From Pandoraea sputorum (GTDB lineage: Bacteria; Pseudomonadota; Gammaproteobacteria; Burkholderiales; Burkholderiaceae): a stretch of 64,000 nucleotides of DNA. Shown here one piece after another: positions 44,553-52,277 of this stretch (positions within the stretch are counted from its first letter, which is position 1; the number at the start of each line of letters is the position of its first letter). The stretch spans positions 1,426,001 to 1,490,000 of the forward strand of contig NZ_CP010431.2 of NCBI RefSeq assembly GCF_000814845.2. The letters are read 5' to 3'. A program made the translations under genes and the position numbers. The notes beneath the pieces are model-generated. The model searched no databases. It was not told where the DNA came from and saw nothing but the letters and a program-made list of their open reading frames with translations.

Positions 44553-45380
44553 ATGCTGTTCGCGCAAATCAGCGACCTTCACATCAAACGCCCCGGCAAA
44601 CTGGCCTATCGCCGCGTCGATACCGCCACTTATCTCGAGCGTTGCGTGGCACGTCTCAATACGCTTACGCCGCGTCCCGACTTTGTCGTGCTGACGGGCG
44701 ATCTCGTCGACTTCGGTGCGCGTGAGGAGTACGAACATCTGCGTCGTTTGCTCACGCCGCTGGAAATCCCGTACTACCTCGTCATCGGCAATCACGACGG
44801 GCGCGACGCGCTGCGCGAAGTGTTCCCCGAGCATACATATCTTGGTAAGCCGGGCGACTTCGTGCAATACACGGCGATGTTCGGACCGTTGCGTCTGGTT
44901 GCGCTCGATACGCAGGATCCGCCTAATGGCGGGGGGAAGCTGTGCGACGAGCGTTTGCAATGGCTCGAAGCGACGCTCGCGAGCGATACGCAAACGCCGA
45001 CGGTCGTCGCCATGCACCATCCGCCGTTCGCGTGCGGCATCGAGCATATGGACGTTCAGTCGCTCGACGCTTCCGATGCAGCGAAGCTGGCCGCCGTCGT
45101 GCGTCGCTTCGACAACGTGGAGCGCGTGATTTGCGGCCACGTGCATCGTCCGATTCATACGCGCTTTGCAGGCACCGTAGCAAGCGTGTGCCCGTCGCCT
45201 GCGCATCAGGTCGCGCTCGATCTGCGCGAGGGCGGTCCGTCGGCATGGGTGCTGGATCCGCCGTCGTTCCAGTTGCATCGATTCACGCCGCAGACGGGAC
45301 TCGTCTCGCATCTCGCATTTGTCGATGACGCGGGGGGCGCGCATCCGTTCTATGACGCGGCGGGCAAATTGATCGACTGA
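44553..45380 (+). CDS. GpdQ-type phosphodiesterase (calcineurin-like metallophosphoesterase)
   Basis: 275 residues. The full dimetal signature is present: QISDLHI (Asp, His), LTGDLVDFG (Asp), IGNHDGRDALR (Asn, His), AMHHPPF (His) and ICGHVHRPIH (His, His), in the arrangement of the glycerophosphodiesterase GpdQ and cyclic-nucleotide phosphodiesterases. The gene starts 7 bases after the ATPase stop and is surely in the ABC operon. It probably cleaves an imported phosphodiester. Being cytoplasmic (no signal peptide) it would act after uptake. Confidence 0.9.
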   Translation: MLFAQISDLHIKRPGKLAYRRVDTATYLERCVARLNTLTPRPDFVVLTGDLVDFGAREEYEHLRRLLTPLEIPYYLVIGNHDGRDALREVFPEHTYLGKPGDFVQYTAMFGPLRLVALDTQDPPNGGGKLCDERLQWLEATLASDTQTPTVVAMHHPPFACGIEHMDVQSLDASDAAKLAAVVRRFDNVERVICGHVHRPIHTRFAGTVASVCPSPAHQVALDLREGGPSAWVLDPPSFQLHRFTPQTGLVSHLAFVDDAGGAHPFYDAAGKLID

Positions 45381-45419
45381 ACGAGTCGCGGCAGCGATGT
45401 CGCGTCGACAGGTCATCAT

Positions 45420-45448
45420 GCAAAAAGGCTCCCTCGGGAGCCTTTTGC
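45420..45448. terminator. Bidirectional terminator
   Basis: GCAAAAAGGCTCCC-TCG-GGAGCCTTTTGC lies between the convergent phosphodiesterase and hmp genes, with A and T runs on opposite arms so that both strands can be terminated. Confidence 0.9.
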
Positions 45449-45478
45449 GTTGCGGGTGCGACGAGCGTCTGCGGCGGA

Positions 45479-46681
45479 TTACAGTAAGTGGTCCAGGGCG
45501 TCCGGGCCGAAGACTTCGCGGCGCATGCGACCTGCGGATACACCCGCGTCGCGCAGGGCACGCCATTGCGTCTGCATGAAGGCGGACGGTCCGCACATCA
45601 GGTAGTCGGCATCGGCAGGCAACGAGAGACGAGAGAGGTCCATGCGTCCGGCATGCGTGTAGTCGATGCCTTCACGGTCCGTGCTCAACGGCGCTTCGAA
45701 GAACGTGACGGTGCGCAGATTCGGCAACTGCGTCTTGGCGAACGCCAGATGACGGCGCAGCGCCACATGCGAGCCGTTGCGACCGGCGTGGGCGAACAGC
45801 ACTTCGCGACGCGAGCCCTTGGCGGCCAGCGCTGCGACCATCGACATCATCGGCGTGATCCCCACACCGGCGCTGAGTAGCACGAGCGGACGGGCGGAGT
45901 CCTGCGGAAGCGTGAATTCGCCGTAGGCCGGACCGACCAGAATGCGATCGCCCGCCTTGACGTTTGCGTGCAACCAGTTCGAGACCATCCCTTCGGGCTT
46001 CGACGCATTGGCTTCTTCGCGCTTGACGGTGATGCGCCAGTGCGGGGCTTCGGGGGCGTCCGAGAGGCTGTACTGGCGACGCTGTTGCAGGCCGTCCGGC
46101 AGCGTGACGGCGACACTCACGTACTGGCCCGGTGCGAACTCGCCCGGCGAGCCGCCTTCCGGCGTGCGCAGGTAGTACGACACGACGTGTTCGGTCTCGC
46201 GGTCGACGTCGGCCACCACCAGCTCGCGCAGTGCGCCCAGAGGCGCACGCGATTGCTCGGACAGTCGCGCTTCGGCCGCGATCAACTCGCCAGCGAGCAG
46301 CCAGTAGGCTTCATCCCAGGCAGCGATGAGTTCGGACGTCGCGGCGTCGCCCAGCACGGCCTTGATGGCGGCGAGCAGATAACGTCCGACGATCGGGTAG
46401 TGCGCCGGCGTAATGCCGACAGAGACGTGCTTGTGAACGATGCGCTCCAGCACGGGGGCGAGAGCCGCTGCATTGTCGATATTCGCGGCGTAAGCAAAGA
46501 CGGCCGAGGCGAGCGACTGCTGTTGCGCGCCGCTTGCCTGATTGCCCATGTTGAAGAGATTGCGCAGCTCAGGATGCGCTTCGAACATGCTCGCGTAGAA
46601 GTGGCGCGTAATCGCAAGACCGTGTTCGCGCAAGACCGGAACGCTTGCGTCGATGTAGGGGCGGGATGCGGCGGATAGCAT
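45479..46681 (-). CDS. hmp: Flavohaemoglobin, nitric oxide dioxygenase
   Basis: 400 residues, the usual length. An N-terminal globin domain (residues 1-140: FYASMFEAHPELRNLFNMGNQ, proximal His in IVHKHVSVGI) is followed by an FAD domain (GQYVSVAVTLPDG, RRQYSLSDAP) and an NAD domain (LLSAGVGITPMMSMVAAL, YLMCGPSAFMQ). It oxidises nitric oxide to nitrate with O2 and NADPH. The ATG at 46681 has AGGAG at 7 bases. Two NsrR boxes lie upstream, so expression should rise when NO inactivates NsrR. The ankyrin gene pair lies upstream on the same strand. Confidence 0.97.
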   Translation of the reverse strand: MLSAASRPYIDASVPVLREHGLAITRHFYASMFEAHPELRNLFNMGNQASGAQQQSLASAVFAYAANIDNAAALAPVLERIVHKHVSVGITPAHYPIVGRYLLAAIKAVLGDAATSELIAAWDEAYWLLAGELIAAEARLSEQSRAPLGALRELVVADVDRETEHVVSYYLRTPEGGSPGEFAPGQYVSVAVTLPDGLQQRRQYSLSDAPEAPHWRITVKREEANASKPEGMVSNWLHANVKAGDRILVGPAYGEFTLPQDSARPLVLLSAGVGITPMMSMVAALAAKGSRREVLFAHAGRNGSHVALRRHLAFAKTQLPNLRTVTFFEAPLSTDREGIDYTHAGRMDLSRLSLPADADYLMCGPSAFMQTQWRALRDAGVSAGRMRREVFGPDALDHLL

Positions 46682-46701
46682 GGCAAGACTCCTGAGTTTA
46701 T

Positions 46702-46724
46702 AAGATGCAAATAAAATGCATCTT
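46702..46724 (-). promoter_or_regulatory. NsrR operator, proximal, overlapping the hmp promoter
   Basis: The 11-1-11 NsrR pattern is nearly perfect: AAGATGCAAAT, one base, AAATGCATCTT. On the coding strand it is followed directly by TATAAA, a good -10 element, 10 bases or so before a purine start. NsrR is an iron-sulphur repressor that lets go when NO damages its cluster. Confidence 0.88.
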
Positions 46725-46757
46725 TTTGGTCGTACTTGTGGGTATTTCATCGACGCC

Positions 46758-46785
46758 GTGGACGCTCGCGCGCTGCGGCGTCCAC
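46758..46785. other. Hairpin between the two NsrR boxes
   Basis: GTGGACGC and GCGTCCAC (8-bp stem, 12-base loop). It would form in the leader RNA made from the distal NsrR-type promoter. Confidence 0.45.
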
Positions 46786-46877
46786 AGTGCGGCATTCGGT
46801 CGCCGGTCCCCAGGGCTCACTTCACGGACAACTTGAACAACATGGCAACAACTTTCAGGGGCCGGCGCAGTGATTAT

Positions 46878-46900
46878 AAGATGCAAATTAAATGCATGTT
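46878..46900 (-). promoter_or_regulatory. NsrR operator, distal, with its own -10 element
   Basis: A second 11-1-11 site: AAGATGCAAAT, one base, AAATGCATGTT (one mismatch from symmetry). On the minus strand it is followed at once by TATAAT. The site overlaps the stop codon of the upstream ankyrin gene (46899-46901) and is 176 bases from the proximal box. Transcription would run through a possible 8-codon leader frame (MLFKLSVK) towards hmp. Confidence 0.8.
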
Positions 46901-48668
46901 ATGGGGCTGCGGCGGAATGTCGCAATGGGTCGGCCGGTGCATCTCGCTGTGAGGGCATTTGTTGACGCAGGCGAGGCGCGCGGCGGTGCTCGACGATCTG
47001 CGCTACGCGCTTGCGCGTCTGCTGGATGAAGAAGAAGCCTGCGCGCACGAAACGAACCCGCTCGGCAGAGAGCGCCATGAGCGCCGTGTTGCCAGCGTTG
47101 TTGGGCCGGGTCGGATCGCCGCCATAGCGTAGTGCGGTGTTGAGCATGTAGTCGGCGTAGATGGCGTCGCGCGGATGGTGTGTGGTCATGGCAAGGCAGT
47201 GCATGATCGAGTTGCCTTCGTACACGGGCGCGTTGCAGTCGGGATGAAAGGCGAGCAGCACCTCGGCCGCACCGCAAAAACCTTGTGATGCCAGCCACAT
47301 CACCGGCAGCGTGCCGTCTGAATGTGGTTGCGTCAGATCCATGCCGCGCTGTTGCAGCGAAGCCGCCAGCGCAAACAGCGCCTCGTGCGCCAGCAAAGGG
47401 TCGTGCCCGGCATCGCACAACCGCTTCGCTTCGCGCAGTAAGGTGGCGCTCGTTGCAGGCACGTTGTTCGTCGTCTGGTTGCCGGAGACCGTTTCCGAGT
47501 TGGCGATGACGTGCACGGCGCGCTCGCGTGCCTGCTTCACCATCTTCTGTGTGAGCCGCAGGTAGCTCACGAGGCTGTCCGGCAAGAGCGAGACAGGGGT
47601 CACGCCTGCGTTGTTGGGGCGGTCGGGGTCGCCGCCGTAACGCATTGCGAGGATGAGCAGAAAATAGGCGGAGAACGAGTGGGGGCGCAATCGCGTGGTG
47701 GTCGCGAGCTGATGCATGAGTGTGTTGCCCTCACGACCGATTTGCGCGGTGTTGCAGGCCGCACCCAGCGAGAGCAGTACGTCGGCCGCAGCGCAGTATC
47801 CATTGAATGCCAGCAGCACGACCGGGAGCGAGCCCGTGAGCGCCGGTTGTGTGAGATCGGCTCCGTGCGACAGGAGCATCTTTCCAAGACGAAACAGCGC
47901 ATCGTGTGCCACGAGCAGGTCGCAGCCGTTCAGATACAAGCGCTTGGCCTCGGCGGCCATCGCCGTGGCAATGAGCGGCACGCCGCTTGCGGTGGTCTGC
48001 CTGGCGCCCGCTCCCATGTCCAGCAGCGTGGGCAGCCATTCCACGGCGACGTGGCTGCATAGATGGGACAGCGGCAGATGAACGTCGCCCGCCACTTCGG
48101 ATGCCGGGACGTTGTTGGTCTTGTCCCGACCGCATGCGATCAGCACGCGCAACGCAATGGCGACATTGGAGGACGGTAGCGCGGGGAATTCGTCGGCCAT
48201 GAGGGCGTCGACGAACACCGTGGGGTAGGCGGACGGCTCCGCTGCGTAACGAAGCCAGAGTTGCAGGCCAATGTCGCTGAGCAGCAGATCCGCGTCATTC
48301 GGGTCGAGTTCGTCGCGCCGTGACGCTTCGACGAAGACTCCGGCATTTTCAAGATCGCTCAGGGTTCTGTGCTGCATCGGAGTGCAAAGCAGAGTGGCCA
48401 TCGAGAAGAGCAGTTTTTGCGGGTTTTCCGGTCTCGCCAACGAACAGCTGTCGTTAAGCTCTCGGCCGGCGGTCGTCATGGGGCTCATCAATATCTCCCG
48501 CACTTCGCGCGACGTACAACGCGCTTCGCGTCGGGCGCGAAGGAGTGCATCGAGCGTGAGGTGCTCGGGCGGTACCGCCGCGTCGCGCTCGGAAGCGCAA
48601 TGCGTGTGAGATGACGCACGGCCCATGGTCGGCGTAGTCGAGGTGGTGGTGACGGAAGGTAAGGGCAT
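46899..48668 (-). CDS. Ankyrin-repeat-like protein A with a duplicated module
   Basis: 589 residues from ATG 48668 (MPLPSVTTTSTTPT), which aligns with the start of paralogue B; no clear Shine-Dalgarno, but the upstream gene ends 14 bases before, so coupling is likely. The first 30 residues are Ser/Thr/Pro-rich without a signal peptide. Residues 35-230 match the N-terminal region of B. A module of about 130 residues with ankyrin-type motifs (HGADLTQP, GREGNTLMHQLA, RYGGDPDRPNNAGVTP) occurs twice, at about 236-366 and 409-535, offset by 173 residues. Ankyrin repeats bind other proteins. A role as an effector or a stress-linked adaptor is speculative. Confidence 0.8.
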   Translation of the reverse strand: MPLPSVTTTSTTPTMGRASSHTHCASERDAAVPPEHLTLDALLRARREARCTSREVREILMSPMTTAGRELNDSCSLARPENPQKLLFSMATLLCTPMQHRTLSDLENAGVFVEASRRDELDPNDADLLLSDIGLQLWLRYAAEPSAYPTVFVDALMADEFPALPSSNVAIALRVLIACGRDKTNNVPASEVAGDVHLPLSHLCSHVAVEWLPTLLDMGAGARQTTASGVPLIATAMAAEAKRLYLNGCDLLVAHDALFRLGKMLLSHGADLTQPALTGSLPVVLLAFNGYCAAADVLLSLGAACNTAQIGREGNTLMHQLATTTRLRPHSFSAYFLLILAMRYGGDPDRPNNAGVTPVSLLPDSLVSYLRLTQKMVKQARERAVHVIANSETVSGNQTTNNVPATSATLLREAKRLCDAGHDPLLAHEALFALAASLQQRGMDLTQPHSDGTLPVMWLASQGFCGAAEVLLAFHPDCNAPVYEGNSIMHCLAMTTHHPRDAIYADYMLNTALRYGGDPTRPNNAGNTALMALSAERVRFVRAGFFFIQQTRKRVAQIVEHRRAPRLRQQMPSQRDAPADPLRHSAAAP

Positions 48669-48682
48669 GGCGGGCAAGCGGA

Positions 48683-49870
48683 TCAGCTGAGGGCTCGGAT
48701 GCGACGGAGCGCGGTCGCGCGGACGGTTGTGAGGAATGCTTCGTCGACATGCGTGCCGAGGGATGTGGGGTCGGGCAACCATGCGCGGGCCGTGTGTCCC
48801 GCGACATTCGGCAAGTCCAGATTGCCGCCGTGGCGGACGGCCGCGATCAGGGCGTAATGGGCGAGCGTGGCGTTTTCGGTGTGCGTTGGGGACGCCCGCA
48901 TGTGAACGGCATGGGCCAGGTGATGCATGAGGGTGTTGCCACGCGGATCGGCCACGTTCGGACTGGCGCCGCTGATCAGCAGCGCTTCGGCCGCGCCGCA
49001 CAGCCCGTGAAAGGCGAGCAGGGCGACGGCGGGCACGCCGCGCGCGTTCGGCTGCATCAGATTGGCGCCGTACCGTTTGAGCAGTTCGGCGAGATGCACA
49101 AGCGAGCGGTGCGCGCACATGAAGTCTTGTCCGGCGTTGTGCAGCCGGATTGCTTCGGCGCGCATGGCGCTCACCGTCAGCGGCATACCGCGTTGGCTCA
49201 TCTGATGCGGGCAACTGCCGAGTTCGAGTATGCGGCGTAACCAGTGCGGCGCGACCTGGCTGCACAGGTGGGAGAGGGGGTTGATGGGGGCGAGGTCGGA
49301 CGGGTTCGATGGCGTAGCGGCGGTGCGATCGCGCCCGCAGGCCACGAGAATCCGCAGAATCTTGGCGATGCGCGCCCGGTCGCTCATGGACGTCGCACCG
49401 AAGATATCGGAGCCGTCGAATACCTTGAGGTAGGCCGTCGGTGACGCGGCGTATTGCAGCCAGATGAGAAGTCCTTCATTGCTGCGCAGCAGGGCGGCGT
49501 CTTCGGCGCGTAGATAGCCGGCACGTGCCGGGATGAGGAAGACGCCGGCGTCGGTGAGCCGATCTATCGTGCGTTCGGATTCGGGCATGGTCAGCAGCGT
49601 CATCAATTCGAGATACAGCGGACTGTTCGGGGAAGCGGCTTCGCACGCGTCGCGCAACTCGCGCCCCGCACGACTCTGCGGATCGACGAGCATGTTCCAG
49701 ATGTCTTGCGTGCGATGTAGCGACCCGCGCCGCTCATCGAGCAGGTCCGCCAACGAGGTGTCAGACAAATGCTGTCTCTCGATGTGTGGCCAGGAGGTGG
49801 CGAGGTTGTCGGTGGTGCTGTGGGTGCACGTGCTGTGCGCAAGGGTGGTGATGGGCGGGGTACCGGGCAT
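48683..49870 (-). CDS. Ankyrin-repeat-like protein B (single-module paralogue)
   Basis: 395 residues from ATG 49870 (MPGTPPITTLAHSTCTHSTTDN), picked by alignment with paralogue A; ATGs at 49957, 49936 and 49903 are open alternatives. It shares with A the N-terminal region (RAGRELRDACEAAS vs TAGRELNDSCSLA; LIWLQYAASPTAYLKVF vs LWLRYAAEPSAYPTVF; PLSHLCSQVAPHWL vs PLSHLCSHVAVEWL) and one copy of the module (YGANLMQPNARGVPAVALLAFHG, DPRGNTLMHHLA, HGGNLDLPNVAGHTA). The genes arose by duplication. It is divergent from the DUF1415 gene across 158 bp. Confidence 0.8.
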   Translation of the reverse strand: MPGTPPITTLAHSTCTHSTTDNLATSWPHIERQHLSDTSLADLLDERRGSLHRTQDIWNMLVDPQSRAGRELRDACEAASPNSPLYLELMTLLTMPESERTIDRLTDAGVFLIPARAGYLRAEDAALLRSNEGLLIWLQYAASPTAYLKVFDGSDIFGATSMSDRARIAKILRILVACGRDRTAATPSNPSDLAPINPLSHLCSQVAPHWLRRILELGSCPHQMSQRGMPLTVSAMRAEAIRLHNAGQDFMCAHRSLVHLAELLKRYGANLMQPNARGVPAVALLAFHGLCGAAEALLISGASPNVADPRGNTLMHHLAHAVHMRASPTHTENATLAHYALIAAVRHGGNLDLPNVAGHTARAWLPDPTSLGTHVDEAFLTTVRATALRRIRALS

Positions 49871-50028
49871 GATGGTTGTACGCGTGGCGTGAAGAAGCCG
49901 CATGGTCGCGCACGTGCCGCCTGCGGGTTTTGGCATTCGCCCTGTAAGGTTCTCCATGACGGACATGCCGACGCGGCGCGCATGCCGCACTACAATGCGG
50001 TATTCATGAATCATCGCCACACATTTGT

Positions 50029-50688
50029 ATGACGGAGAAAAACATTCCAGACGCCGCATCCTCGACGAACCCGTTGCAAGCGCAGGACAACGAGGCCGTG
50101 ATCGCGGCCACGCGCCACTGGCTCACGCGTGCCGTGATCGGCCTGAACCTTTGCCCGTTTGCGAAGGCGGTGCACGTCAAGGATCAGATACGGTATGTCG
50201 TGAGCGCTGCGCGCGATATGGAGGGCGTGCTGCTCGATCTGGAGAAGGAATTGCAGTGGCTGGCACAGGCCGACCCGCAAGCTGTCGATACGACGCTGCT
50301 GATCGTGCCGGACGCATTGCTCGACTTCCACGAGTACAACGACGCATTGTTCTTTGCCGAGCGCATGCTCAAGCAGTTGCAGCTCGAAGGCGAACTACAG
50401 ATCGCGAGTTTCCATCCGGACTATCAGTTCGAAGGCACCGATCCGGACGACGCTGAGAATTTCACGAATCGTTCGCCGTATCCGATTCTGCATTTGTTGC
50501 GCGAAGCGAGCATCGACCGCGCGGTGGAAGCGTTCCCGGAAGCGGAAGCAATTTACGAACGTAACGAAGCGCTGATGCGCAAGATGGGGGTCGCGGGCTA
50601 CCACGAATGGATGGCGCAACCCGCCGAAGACGAAGACGGCGCGAACGACAATGCCATCGAGGATGACGAAGGTAACGCCGGGAAGTGA
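50029..50688 (+). CDS. DUF1415 family protein
   Basis: 219 residues. The motif WLTRAVIGLNLCPFAKAVHVKDQIRYVVS opens the DUF1415 domain, and FHPDYQFEGTDPDDAENFTNRSPYPILHLLREASIDRAVE is its most conserved stretch. The family is widespread in gammaproteobacteria and betaproteobacteria and has no known function. The tail is acidic (EDEDGANDNAIEDDEGN). The ATG at 50029 lacks a strong ribosome-binding site. It is followed by a tRNA-like fragment and a terminator. Confidence 0.9.
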   Translation: MTEKNIPDAASSTNPLQAQDNEAVIAATRHWLTRAVIGLNLCPFAKAVHVKDQIRYVVSAARDMEGVLLDLEKELQWLAQADPQAVDTTLLIVPDALLDFHEYNDALFFAERMLKQLQLEGELQIASFHPDYQFEGTDPDDAENFTNRSPYPILHLLREASIDRAVEAFPEAEAIYERNEALMRKMGVAGYHEWMAQPAEDEDGANDNAIEDDEGNAGK

Positions 50689-50710
50689 CAAGGGATTGCG
50701 CAGAGGGGGA

Positions 50711-50730
50711 TTCGATTCCTCTCTCCGGCA
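50711..50730 (+). repeat. Inverted copy of the tRNA-Thr 3' end
   Basis: The 20 bases from TTCGATTCCT to CTCTCCGGCA are an exact copy, on the opposite strand, of the T-loop and acceptor 3' part of the tRNA-Thr at 50842-50861. A GGGGG lies just before it, as in the tRNA, but the D and anticodon arms are missing. It may be a relic of recombination or integration at the tRNA gene. Confidence 0.75.
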
Positions 50731-50751
50731 TCAGAGAATGCTGAAAAACAA

Positions 50752-50782
50752 AAAAGCCGCGCGACATAATCGGGCGGCTTTT
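50752..50782 (+). terminator. Rho-independent terminator after the DUF1415 gene
   Basis: AAAAGCCGC and GCGGCTTTT form the stem around a loop, followed by T and C residues; A-runs on the other arm allow use from the tRNA side as well. Confidence 0.85.
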
Positions 50783-50838
50783 CTGTTGACTGCTAAGTAC
50801 TTCGTCTTGCTTGCATCACCAGGGACTGAGTAAGTCGC

Positions 50839-50914
50839 TGGTGCCGGAGAGAGGAATCGAACCCCCGACCTTCTCATTACGAATGAGCTGCTCTACCGAC
50901 TGAGCTACTCCGGC
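50839..50914 (-). tRNA. tRNA-Thr (anticodon CGU)
   Basis: The minus strand folds into a full cloverleaf: acceptor GCCGGAG / CTCCGGC, D arm GCTC...GAGC, anticodon arm GCTCA-TTCGTAA-TGAGA? with loop TTCGTAA (anticodon CGT), T arm GGGGG-TTCGATT-CCTCT, discriminator A and encoded CCA (50839-50841). The 73-base body is 50842-50914. It reads ACG codons. Confidence 0.95.
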
Positions 50915-51104
50915 GCTGCGAAGAAGTGAGATATTAGCAGACTTTACGGATTTGTCACTACTTTTTTCGAAGATTTTTTGCTGTGACTGCGTCAGTCACG
51001 CGTAAATCATTGAAATTTCAGAAATCCTGCGCTTCCGTCGTCGCGCAAAAATTTTCACGACATTGCATCGTCTTCGCGACGACGAAACCGCGTCCTCACG
51101 TCAC

Positions 51105-52118
51105 TTACTTCTTGTCGGCTTCGTGGTGATACCCGGTCACCCGTTCGACTTCGTTCTTCGAGCCGAGGAACACCGCAACACGCTCATGCAGCTTCTGCGG
51201 CTGAATGTCGAGAATGCGCTGCGTGCCGTTCGTGGCTGCGCCGCCTGCCTGCTCGACGAGGAAGCTCATCGGGTTCGCTTCGTACATGATGCGCAGCTTG
51301 CCCGGCTTGTCCGGATCGCGCTTGTCGGCCGGATACATGAACACACCGCCGCGCGTCAGAATGCGATGCACGTCTGCCACCATCGACGCGATCCAGCGCA
51401 TGTTGAAGTCCTTGCCGCGCACGCCTTCCTTGCCTTGCAGCAACTCGCCGATGTAACGCTGCACCGGCGGATACCAGTGGCGCTCGTTCGACATGTTGAT
51501 CGCGAATTCCTTGGTGTCTTCCGGAATACGCATGCCTTCCTGCGTCAGCACCCACGAACCCATCTCGCGATCAAGCGTGAAGCAATTCACGCCATGACCC
51601 GTCGTCAGCACCAGCACCGTTTGCGGACCGTACACCGCATAACCGGCCGCCACTTGCTGCGTGCCCGGTTGCAGGAAGTCCTTCTCGGTCGGATCCGTCA
51701 CGCCTTCCGGGCAACGCAGCACCGAGAAGATCGTGCCGATCGACACGTTGACGTCGATGTTCGACGAACCGTCGAGCGGATCGAACATCAGCAGGTATTC
51801 GCCTTGCGGATAGCGGTTCGGAATGTGGAAGACGTCTTCCATCTCTTCCGAGGCCATCGCCGCCAGATGGCCACCCCATTCGTTCGCTTCAAGCATGATC
51901 TCGTTGGAAATCACGTCGAGCTTCTTCTGAACTTCGCCCTGTACGTTCTCGCTGCCGGCGCTGCCCAGGACACCGCCGAGCGCGCCCTTGGACACGGCGT
52001 GGCTTATGGACTTGCACGCACGTGCGACGACTTCGATCAGCAGACGAAGCTCGGCGGGAATGTTGTTGAATTCCCGCTGCTGTTCGATCAGATATTGAGT
52101 AAGGGTCTTGCGCCGCAT
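51105..52118 (-). CDS. fbp: Fructose-1,6-bisphosphatase class I
   Basis: 337 residues. The metal and substrate motifs are present: [34 protein letters not shown] and [58 protein letters not shown]. It removes the 1-phosphate of fructose-1,6-bisphosphate in gluconeogenesis. The ATG at 52118 has GGAGG at 5 bases. The gene is monocistronic. Confidence 0.98.
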   Translation of the reverse strand: MRRKTLTQYLIEQQREFNNIPAELRLLIEVVARACKSISHAVSKGALGGVLGSAGSENVQGEVQKKLDVISNEIMLEANEWGGHLAAMASEEMEDVFHIPNRYPQGEYLLMFDPLDGSSNIDVNVSIGTIFSVLRCPEGVTDPTEKDFLQPGTQQVAAGYAVYGPQTVLVLTTGHGVNCFTLDREMGSWVLTQEGMRIPEDTKEFAINMSNERHWYPPVQRYIGELLQGKEGVRGKDFNMRWIASMVADVHRILTRGGVFMYPADKRDPDKPGKLRIMYEANPMSFLVEQAGGAATNGTQRILDIQPQKLHERVAVFLGSKNEVERVTGYHHEADKK

Positions 52119-52183
52119 GTGGGCCTCCGGAAAAGCGAAAAAGCGTACATATCGAGATGCCCGCAATTTTACTCGTAAAGCGA

Positions 52184-52216
52184 CACTGCCCCCGCGAAAA
52201 ATCCTTGGGGGCAGTG
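52184..52216. terminator. Stem-loop between fbp and pyrB-like genes
   Basis: CACTGCCCCC and GGGGGCAGTG form a perfect 10-bp stem, downstream of the minus-strand carbamoyltransferase gene and upstream of fbp. No strong T run. Confidence 0.55.
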
Positions 52217-52277
52217 CAGTATCGGCATCGTCCGACGAACGATTCGGATTTCTCCGATGCGTTCGCGGTGTGCGAAA

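Noticed and set aside
46716..46952. 78-codon plus-strand frame spanning both NsrR boxes
   Set aside because: It starts inside the first operator, lacks a ribosome-binding site and runs against the direction of hmp transcription.
48669..49265. Long N-terminal extension of ankyrin protein A
   Set aside because: It overlaps gene B in another frame, is Arg/Pro-rich, and alignment with B places the start at 48668.
50674..50733. A complete second tRNA on the plus strand around the tRNA-like fragment
   Set aside because: Only the T arm and acceptor 3' strand match; the stretch is too short and has no D or anticodon arm.
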